Of a stretch of 64,000 nt of DNA, positions 10,065-16,612 are shown piece by piece. The notes below the pieces were generated by a model. The model was not told where the DNA came from and made no database searches. It saw only the letters and a program-made list of their open reading frames with translations. The position numbers and the translations under genes are program-made. Each line of letters starts with the position of its first letter. Position 1 is the stretch's first letter. Source of the stretch: JAKZVK01 sp965237575 (GTDB lineage: Bacteria > Acidobacteriota > Terriglobia > Bryobacterales > UBA6623). Where the stretch lies: assembly GCA_965237575.1 (NCBI GenBank), contig CBDEGI010000003.1, positions 558,001 to 622,000 of the forward strand, written 5' to 3'.

Positions 10065-10210
10065 ATCTGAGTCGCCGCCGACAGTGGCAAGGATGTCGCT
10101 CAGAAACTGGCGGAGCGCGCCAGCGGCGTCACCCTGGGATCTGAGTCGCCGCCGACAGTGGCAAGGATGTCGCTCAGAAACTGGCGGAGCGCGCCAGCGG
10201 CGTCACCCTG
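10065..10210. repeat. 74-bp tandem duplication inside the EF-hand gene
   Basis: Bases 10065-10136 are repeated exactly at 10139-10210, a period of 74 bp. Because 74 is not a multiple of three it breaks the reading frame. Confidence 0.95.
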
Positions 10211-10725
10211 TGCGGCCTCGGGCAACACAATCCCCGCCTCGCTGACCGCCCGGTCCTCCTCCTCCTTCTTAATCCGCCTCACCTGATCGAGAGTGATCCG
10301 GGACTCTTCGGTGGAGCCGAGACGGTTCAAGATCTTGACCGCGGTCTCGACGATGCGCCGACCCTCGTCGCTCTCATTACTAATCGCAGCCAACACCAGG
10401 GCGGTGTTGCCGGCGTTGATGCCGGCGTAGTCTTTCAGGTGTTCAAAGAGCCAGGAAATCGCCAGGCGAAGCTCGGAACATCCTATGCGCCCGTCATGGT
10501 CGGTGTCCACAAGCTCGAGGAAGACGGGGTCACCGTTGATACCCGCGATCGGAGCGCTCGTAGCGACCCAGTGGGCTTCATCCAGTTCGCCTACGCGACG
10601 TAAGTCCCCGGCGTTCTCGATCTTGAGTTGAAGCGTGCTGCCAAAATACTGGAAGCGGAAGCGACCCTCACGATTCTCGCCGGTAAGACCGTCCGTTGGG
10701 CCCCACGCCATAGCAGGCATATTAT

Positions 10726-10741
10726 ATCGGGAATTTCCGAT
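10726..10741. promoter_or_regulatory. Palindrome and TATAAT at the start of the EF-hand gene
   Basis: ATCGGGAATTTCCGAT is an almost perfect 16-bp palindrome. On the minus strand it is followed at once by TATAAT that abuts the first ATG (10720). It may be a relic promoter/operator at the edge of the IS1380-like remnant; no good -35 is visible. Confidence 0.3.
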
Positions 10742-10759
10742 TTCGGTCTCCGGCCAGTG

Positions 10760-10958
10760 CGCTACCCGCTCGGCAGCGGCAGCGCCCAGATCCTGTGCAG
10801 CATGTCACCGAACAGCCGCCGGTTCTGATGCCCCGCCGCCAGCAGCAACCAGTAGTAGCGGGCATGCTTGACCAGCCGCCCAGCGGTCTTCATCAGCCGC
10901 TGCTCGAGGCTCGTCAGCTACCAGCTCTTGATCCGTTGCGGCAGCCCGAGCCTCCGCC
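10760..10958 (-). pseudogene. IS1380-like transposase C-terminal remnant, copy 2
   Basis: Same 199 bp as 7969-8167, same orientation, offset 2791 bp, including the shared premature stop. It encodes RLVKHARYYWLLLA and RRLFGDMLHRIWAL; one mismatch creates a further stop (TCAGAA in place of CTGAAC on the minus strand). The shared lesion means the two copies arose by duplicating an already dead element. Confidence 0.8.
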
Positions 10959-11086
10959 TTAGCCCACCACTGAGCCACAACGGGAACAGAGCGGGAAGCC
11001 AGCCGTATTGCCAGTCACCCCGGATGGCGATTCACCACAGTGCCCGGCTTGACCCTGCGCCCTCGCGGGTCGGGCTCTGAACAAGC

Positions 11087-11290
11087 CTACCTTGCGGCCG
11101 AGGTCTGCTTCAGTTCGCCCTTTGTCGATAGACGGCCGCAGGGATATCTTAGCCTACCCCCCGAGCCGCAAGCGGCAACGAGGGGCCAGAGCCGCGGGCG
11201 TGAGCCTGCGGGCCTGCACCGTTGCGGGTGCGGCTCTGACTCTACCGCGCCGCAGACGTCTGCTTCAACTCGCCTTTAGTCGGTAGTGGC
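11087..11290 (-). repeat. Dispersed repeat, copies B and C: two KGELKQTSAAR tails with palindromic block between
   Basis: On the minus strand a frame ending PTKGELKQTSAAR and stop (copy C, stop near 11239) is followed by the same palindromic block as copy A, ending GCTAAGATATCCC, then by GRLSTKGELKQTSAAR and stop at 11087 (copy B). Codon differences among A, B and C are all synonymous. No intact gene precedes either tail. Confidence 0.8.
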
Positions 11291-11301
11291 TGAATTTGAA
11301 T

Positions 11302-11500
11302 CTAGGCCGACGCAACTTTTTCTGTCTCCTCAAGCAGCCCTACGATGTCGGCGATCTCCACGAACCGATTCGTCACCCCAGCGGCCATTGCGAGCGTGAT
11401 CTTGAGCGTCTGGCGAATCCGAACGAAGTTGTAGTGCATGAAGTGCAGCGAGACGGCAGCGGCAAGGTTCTCAACCTTCTTGCGGCTTTTCTTGCGGCTC
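11302..11500 (-). pseudogene. C-terminal fragment of a further transposase
   Basis: Reads KKVENLAAAVSLHFMHYNF, VRIRQTLKITLAMAAGVT and IADIVGLLEETEKVAS before the stop. The HYNF-RIxQTL-TPAMAAG-type tail is typical of a widespread DDE transposase group whose C-terminus I remember with ENHAAAVALYF; the exact IS family is uncertain. Upstream sequence is the start of the CHASE2 kinase region on the other strand. Confidence 0.65.
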
Positions 11501-11565
11501 TGAGCTGCGTTTCGTCGAACGCCGATTCGCGCCGGCTCACTTCTATCCACCGATATACTTGGAGG

Positions 11566-13485
11566 GTGGCGTCGCCGCGCTCGATCGGGAAGCACGCCCT
11601 CGTCTTCGCTGGGAGCCTCGCCCTAGGGATTGTGGCCGGGTGGAGCGCCATTGGGGCACAGATCGACCGCGCGGCCTATGACTTTTTTCTGCGCCTCGAC
11701 CCTCCGCCGGCCGGTTCTTCGCAAGCGGTCATTCTCGCGATTGACGAGCCCAGTCTGGAAGCCTTCGGCGGGCTATTGCAACTCCGCGAGCCCCTCGCCC
11801 GGGGTTTGAATGCCATCGCGCCGCACGAGCCCGCCGCCGTCGCTATCGACATCGTCCTGGCGGAGCAGGGGACCGAAGCCGCCAACCGACGCCTCGAAGA
11901 CGCCCTGGCCGCGACACCGAACGTCGTGCTCGCGGCACACTTGCAGTCCCGCGCCCAGTCCGGCGCGGGGCCCGGAGGAGGGACCGATACCGGGCTCGCT
12001 TCCGGGCGTGGATGGCAGCAGCCCATCGAGCCCTTCCACCGCCAAGCCGCGGCGCTCGGACACGTTCATGCCGACCCCGACGACGATGGCGTCTGCCGTC
12101 GCATTCTGCTCGCCAAGGCGGCCGGTTCGACCCGCCACTGGGCGATGGCGCTCGAAGCGTTGCGCCTTGCCAACGGTGTGCAGACTGTTGTCGAGACCGA
12201 ATCTACCCTCGAGTTAGGGAGCCTAACGGTCCCTGCCCGCCACCGGGAAGGCCGCGCGGTGCCGCGCGGTGCGCGTCCGCTATGCCGGCCCCGAGGCCCC
12301 GATCGAGCGCCTCTCGTTGGCCGAGGTGATCCGCGACCCCGAGGTCGCCGCCCGGGTGCGCGGCCGCGTTGTGTTCGTCGGCGTGGTCGTCCCCGGCGGG
12401 CCGGACCAGTTTCTGATGACGCCCTACTCCTACGGACAGGCGATGTCGGGAGTCGAAATCAACGCCAACGCTTATGAAACGCTGGCGCGCGGGGCGTTTC
12501 TGGTTAGTGCCTCGGACTCGCTCGTGTTGCTGATTGCCGCGCTGTTCGCCGCCGCTTTGAGCGCGAACTTCATCGTATTGGGGGACGCCAGGCGATCGTC
12601 GGGGCGGTCGCGCTACTAGCCGGCGCTCATTTCGTTCCCCTCGGGTTCTTTTTCGGAGGCCAGGTTCTGGCTCTGGCGCCGCTGGCCGCAACCGCCTGGT
12701 TCGGCTTTCTCGGCGGGGGTGGCTTGCATTACCTCGGAGTCCGCCGCGGCCTTCAAAGGGCCGAGACCGAGCGCAGCCGCTACCAACGCGCCGTGCACTA
12801 CGTGACGCACGAGATGCGCACGCCGTTGACGACGATCCAGGGATCGAGCGAGTTGATCAGCCGCTACGAACTTTCCGAGGAAAAGCGTAAGGAGATTGCC
12901 GACCTCATCCATAGCGAATCGGTGCGCCTGGGCCGAATGGTCGAGATGTTCCTGAGCGTCGAGCGGCTGGCGGCCGGCGAAGTGAAGCTGGAGCGCGGCG
13001 ACGTTCCGGCCGGCGAGATGCTCGAGGTTTGTCTGGAGCGCGCCACGGCGACCGCCCGGCGTAAGCACATCCATCTCGACCGCCGCATCGAGCCCGACGC
13101 GATGATCCGGGGCGATCGCGAGTTTCTCGAATACGCCTGCTATAATCTCGTTACCAACGCGATCAAGTACTCGCCCGCACGTACTACCATCACAGTCCGC
13201 GCCTGGAAGGAAAACGGAAGCGTGCGCATCTCCGTTGCCGACCGCGGCTACGGAATCGACAAGGCCGACCTGAAGAATATCTTTCGTCGGTTCTATCGCA
13301 CGCCACAAGCCCACGAATCGGGAGAGAACGGTTCGGGAATCGGTTTGGCCATCGTGGAGGAGATCGTCGTTCGGCACGGCGGCTCGATTGAGGTCGAGAG
13401 CCAGGTCGGCGAAGGCTCTCGCTTCACGCTGTCGCTGCCCGCGGCCTCGTTGCGCGGAGCAGCCAGCGAAGCACCTGCCCGCTGA
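11566..13485 (+). pseudogene. CHASE2-domain sensor histidine kinase broken by two frameshifts
   Basis: Ancestral protein of about 640 residues. Parts in order: N-terminal membrane segment (VFAGSLALGIVAGWS), CHASE2 extracytoplasmic sensor (AAYDFFLRL, ILAIDEPSLEAFG, HVHADPDDDG, VRGRVVFVGV), C-terminal membrane segments (VLLIAALFAAAL and LAPLAATAWFGFL), HisKA with HEMRTPLTT (phospho-acceptor His), and HATPase with NLVTNAIKYSP, DRGYGID and GSGIGLAIVEE. A 10-bp tandem duplication at 12251-12270 shifts the frame; a second shift lies near the G run at 12579-12584. The start is uncertain: GTG 11566 directly abuts GGAGG. It lies 33 bases before the NtrC-type regulator, its obvious partner. Confidence 0.8.
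12251..12270. repeat. 10-bp tandem duplication disrupting the CHASE2 kinase gene
   Basis: GCCGCGCGGT occurs twice in direct succession. Removing one copy restores the frame and joins HREGRAV to RVRYAGPEAP. Confidence 0.92.
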
Positions 13486-13518
13486 TCTCCCCCGGTTCCG
13501 CCGGCGAAACGCGCAGCC

Positions 13519-14841
13519 ATGAACGCGAAACCCACCATCCTTTTCGTGGAAGACGACGTTGCTTTGATGACGACGTTTACCACGGGGCTCGAGGCCGAGG
13601 GCTTCGAGGTCGAAGCCGTCTCGTCGACCGAGGAGGCTTTGAGCCGGCTCGCCAACGGCACGTACCCAATCGTCATCACCGACATCTACATCGACGAGCG
13701 CACGGGGCTCGACGTGCTCCGCGCGGCCCAGGACAACAATCCCGGCTGCGCGGTCATCGTCATCACCGGCCAGGGGACGATGGAGACCGTGATGGAAGCC
13801 ACCGAGCGCGGCGCGTTCGACTACTTGGCGAAACCGTTTGACCTCTCACGATTGCTGAACGTGGTTCGTCGGGCCGAGACACACCTGGCGGAGAAGACGT
13901 CGCGTCCGCCGCCGCCGGCCGATGTCCCCGACACCGAGCTACTGGGCTTCTCGGCGCCGATGGTCGAGGTCTACAAAACGCTGTCACGGGCCGCGCCGAC
14001 CGATGTGCCGGTGCTGGTCGAAGGCGAGTCGGGCACCGGCAAGGAACTCGTGGCGCGGCTGATTCACAGCAACAGCCCCCGCGCGCATGGCCCCTTCGTC
14101 CCGGTTGATTGCGGCTCGATTGCACCGACGCTGATGGAAAGCGAGCTGTTCGGCAGCATCCGCGGAGCATTCACCGGGGCCGAACGTGACCGCGCCGGGC
14201 TGCTGGGTTCCGCGGAGGGGGGCACGATTTTTCTCGACGAGATCGCCGAGGTCGACGGCAACTTCCAGTTGAGGATGCTGCGCTTCTTGCAGGAGAAGGA
14301 AGTGCGGCCGCTGGGCTCGTCGAAAAGCCGCAAGGTGGATGCGCGCGTGGTCGCGGCGACCAATCGCGACCTGCAAGCTCTCGTCGAAGAGGGCGCCTTC
14401 CGGCAGGACCTGTGGTTTCGCTTGAACGTCGTGCACATCCGGCTGCCGCCACTACGGGAGCGCCGTAGCGACATCGAGCCCTTGGCCGAGCGTTTTCTGG
14501 GCCGCTTTCGCGAGCAGTACGGACGCGACGTGCGCCTCAGCCCCGAGGCGGTACGCGTGTTCGGCGAGTACTCGTGGCCGGGTAACGTGCGTCAACTCGA
14601 ACACCTACTCGAACGGCTCGTCATCCTGAACTCGGCCACGACGATCGACGCGGCGGCCGTCGTCGAAGCGTTGGATCACCTGGAGCCTCGTAAGAAGGCC
14701 GTTCGCTCGCTGGCCGACGCCGAGGAAGAGCAAATCCGCAAGGTGCTCGCCGCCACCGGGGGCAACAAGACCCGCGCGGCACAGATCCTCAACATCGAAC
14801 GCAAGACGCTCTACCGCAAGCTGGAACGAATGAAGCTGTAG
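13519..14841 (+). CDS. NtrC-family sigma-54-dependent response regulator
   Basis: 440 residues, complete. Receiver domain at about 5-120 with phospho-acceptor Asp55 (ITDIYIDE). AAA+ domain with Walker A GESGTGKE at about 169, the sigma-54 contact motif GAFTGA at 216-221, and Walker B TIFLDEIAE. A Fis-type helix-turn-helix closes the protein (NKTRAAQILNIERKTLYRKL). It should activate sigma-54 promoters when phosphorylated by the neighbouring CHASE2 kinase; that kinase is frameshifted here, so the regulator may be an orphan or the kinase lesion may be a sequence error. Its 3' end overlaps the convergent Maf gene by 31 bases. Confidence 0.95.
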   Translation: MNAKPTILFVEDDVALMTTFTTGLEAEGFEVEAVSSTEEALSRLANGTYPIVITDIYIDERTGLDVLRAAQDNNPGCAVIVITGQGTMETVMEATERGAFDYLAKPFDLSRLLNVVRRAETHLAEKTSRPPPPADVPDTELLGFSAPMVEVYKTLSRAAPTDVPVLVEGESGTGKELVARLIHSNSPRAHGPFVPVDCGSIAPTLMESELFGSIRGAFTGAERDRAGLLGSAEGGTIFLDEIAEVDGNFQLRMLRFLQEKEVRPLGSSKSRKVDARVVAATNRDLQALVEEGAFRQDLWFRLNVVHIRLPPLRERRSDIEPLAERFLGRFREQYGRDVRLSPEAVRVFGEYSWPGNVRQLEHLLERLVILNSATTIDAAAVVEALDHLEPRKKAVRSLADAEEEQIRKVLAATGGNKTRAAQILNIERKTLYRKLERMKL

Positions 14842-15362
14842 ACGCGGGCGATGGGCAGTCCCACGACGTTGAAATAGCAACCCTCGATGCGGCTGACGAA
14901 CTTCGACGCGCCACCCTGGATGGCGTAGGCGCCCGCCTTGTCGGCCGGCTCACCCGTGCCGATGTAGTCGGCGATTTCCTGTTCGCTGAGCTTGAGGAAC
15001 TCGACCGAGGTTACCTCGACTTCGGTGTGGGCCCGATCGCCGTCGTAGAAGCAAACTCCGGTGAGCACACGGTGACGGCGGCCCGCGAGCAAACCGAGCA
15101 TGCGGGCGGCGTCGTTGTCGTCGGCGGGCTTGCCGAGGACGTGATCGTCGATGGCCACGACCGTGTCGGCGCCCAACACGGTTTCGCCCTCCCGCCAAAC
15201 GGCCCGCGCCTTGGCTTCGGCCAGCCGTCGTGCGTGCGCCTCGGCCGATTCGCCGTCGCGTAGGCCTTCATCCACGGAAGCGGGCCGCACGGTAAACTCG
15301 ATGCCGGCGTTGGTGAGAATCTCCCTCCGCCGAGGCGACGCGGACGCGAGAACGAGAGCCAT
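14811..15362 (-). CDS. maf: Maf-family nucleoside triphosphate pyrophosphatase
   Basis: 183 residues, normal family length. Maf proteins hydrolyse non-canonical or standard NTPs to NMP and pyrophosphate in the cytoplasm and are linked to septum-formation control. Signature motifs: LASASPRRREIL at the N-terminus, GADTVV in the middle, and the C-terminal FVSRIEGCYFNVVGLP. Begins MALVLASASP at 15362. It converges with the NtrC-type regulator and the 3' ends overlap. Confidence 0.93.
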   Translation of the reverse strand: MALVLASASPRRREILTNAGIEFTVRPASVDEGLRDGESAEAHARRLAEAKARAVWREGETVLGADTVVAIDDHVLGKPADDNDAARMLGLLAGRRHRVLTGVCFYDGDRAHTEVEVTSVEFLKLSEQEIADYIGTGEPADKAGAYAIQGGASKFVSRIEGCYFNVVGLPIARVYSFIRSSLR

Positions 15363-15594
15363 CAGTTGAGCGTAGCAGCGTGTTGACGGGACGGGCGCAC
15401 CTCACCCAGGTCGGCCAAATCCGTCCGCAAGCCGTGCGTGCAGCTTGACGCCTCGACCCGACGAAACGGTGCCACCGACCACTTCAGAGGCGCGGACGGA
15501 AGTCCGCGCTCGCCCTCGGCGCAAGCTGGGGCCCGAAGTGGGCCTTCACCAGACCGCGTGGTAGAATAGCGCATTCCCGACCCTGAGGCTTTCC

Positions 15595-16014
15595 GTGAAC
15601 AGCATCAAGAATGTGTTGCCGTTCGTCTACCGGCAGAATGTGGCGGGCGAAAAGGCGGACGAAGACCTCATCCGCTGCTACTGGCCGTCAGCGGTTGGCG
15701 AGGAGATCGCGCGGCAGTCCACGCCGGCGAGGCTGCGCGGTGGCACGCTGGAAGTAGAAGTCAGCGACGCGACGTGGTTGCGAACGTTGCGGGGTCTGCG
15801 GGAGCAGATCATCCGCCGCGTGAACGCCGCCATCGATCAACAGGCCGTGCAGAAGATCCGCTTCGTAGGCGCTGAAGCGACACGTCGGCCACCCGGCCGC
15901 GCCACGACCGCCACCGGCCTACCCCGTTCGGCAAACTGGCGCGAAGGCACCACCGGCGGCCCGCACCGAGGCCCGGGAACACAGTGGCCCGGGAACTCAG
16001 CCCCGAAGTCATAA
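15595..16014 (+). CDS. DciA-like DUF721 protein
   Basis: 139 residues, GTG start. The N-terminal 90 residues match the DUF721/DciA fold in pattern: a helical start (VLPFVYRQN), the WPSAVGEEIARQSTPARLRG block, LEVEVSDATWLRTLRGLRE and an IRRVNA helix. DciA helps load the replicative helicase in bacteria lacking DnaC. The C-terminal 45 residues are low-complexity, rich in Arg, Gly, Pro and Thr, and probably disordered. It is 30 bases upstream of gatC. Confidence 0.7.
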   Translation: MNSIKNVLPFVYRQNVAGEKADEDLIRCYWPSAVGEEIARQSTPARLRGGTLEVEVSDATWLRTLRGLREQIIRRVNAAIDQQAVQKIRFVGAEATRRPPGRATTATGLPRSANWREGTTGGPHRGPGTQWPGNSAPKS

Positions 16015-16044
16015 CCCGGCGCAGCCTGCAACAATACGCCAACC

Positions 16045-16344
16045 GTGAAGATCACTGAAAAAGAAGTCCGCTACATTGCCGACTTGTCGAACCTCGAGTT
16101 GAGCGACGACGAGGTTGCCAAGTATCGCGCCGACCTCGAAGAGATCCTCACCTACGTCGAGAAGCTCAACGAACTCGACACGTCGAACGTCGAGCCGATG
16201 GCGCAAGTGATTTACGAAGGCAGCGAAACGGCCACTTTCCGCGAGGACGAGACGCGGCCGTCGCTCGAACAGGAAGAGGCCCTCGACTGCGCGCCCGAAT
16301 CCGGCGCCGGGCACTTCAAGGTCCCCAAGGTTATCGAGCGCTAG
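16045..16344 (+). CDS. gatC: Asp/Glu-tRNA amidotransferase subunit C
   Basis: 99 residues, GTG start at 16045. GatC bridges GatA and GatB in the complex that converts misacylated Glu-tRNA(Gln) or Asp-tRNA(Asn) to the amide. Typical features: KITEKEVRYIADLSNLELSD at the start, the EEILTYVEKLNELDT helix, and the C-terminal TRPSLEQEEALDCAPE. It precedes gatA with a 268-base gap that carries palindromic repeats; gatB is not in the window. Confidence 0.95.
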   Translation: MKITEKEVRYIADLSNLELSDDEVAKYRADLEEILTYVEKLNELDTSNVEPMAQVIYEGSETATFREDETRPSLEQEEALDCAPESGAGHFKVPKVIER

Positions 16345-16385
16345 TAGTGCCTTGTAAATACGATGACGTTTGCGATTTGCTATCT

Positions 16386-16407
16386 GGGGCACGGCATGCC
16401 GCGCCCT
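16386..16407. repeat. GGGCACGGCATGCCGTGCCC-type palindrome
   Basis: Near-perfect palindrome centred on GGCATGCC. Related copies are at 43789-43809 and 44074-44093. Confidence 0.6.
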
Positions 16408-16526
16408 GGAGTTTCTACCTATTTGCAGGCGGCGGTGTTCGGCCTATGACAGTTGCGAGCAACGTCGAAACCGGAAACAAACCGAGGGTGTTCGTCGGGA
16501 GTTCCGCGCCGGAGGGCCATGAGATT

Positions 16527-16553
16527 GTAGGGGCGGGCCCCTGTGCCCGCCCG
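16527..16553. repeat. Palindromic intergenic repeat, GTAGGGGCGGGC family
   Basis: Second 27-bp copy, sitting between gatC and gatA about 60 bases before the gatA start. Confidence 0.85.
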
Positions 16554-16612
16554 ACTGCTCGTTTGCCATGAAGGTTTCGTTGTCACTAGATCGCCCCTAG
16601 ACCCCACCCACG

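Larger units (their letters stand above)
8459..10720 (-). pseudogene. Disrupted EF-hand membrane protein gene
   Basis: One ancestral gene of about 740 codons read in three frames. N-terminal part (10720 to about 10130) begins MAWGPTDGLTGEN after a second ATG and contains a textbook EF-hand loop DTDHDGRIGCSE, which predicts calcium binding. A 74-bp tandem duplication at 10065-10210 shifts the frame. The middle part (MPLGETTSSAYSLF and onward) is followed by a second frame break at an 8-G run, 9718-9725. The C-terminal part contains DFDSQINPHYALQLEDLR, a long globular region and three hydrophobic segments (around GGGIALAALGSSAAF, LAGILAAVAAVAVPA and WLVWALLAAAIAG). Function unknown. The gene is bracketed by the two IS1380-like remnants. 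Confidence 0.7.

Noticed and set aside
11296..11565. N-terminal extension of the CHASE2 kinase frame from 11296
   Set aside because: It overlaps an antisense transposase tail (11302-11500) with clear family motifs, and no conserved domain lies in the extension.
13136..13150. TATAAT inside the CHASE2 kinase
   Set aside because: It is part of the codons for YNLV in the HATPase N-box, not intergenic.
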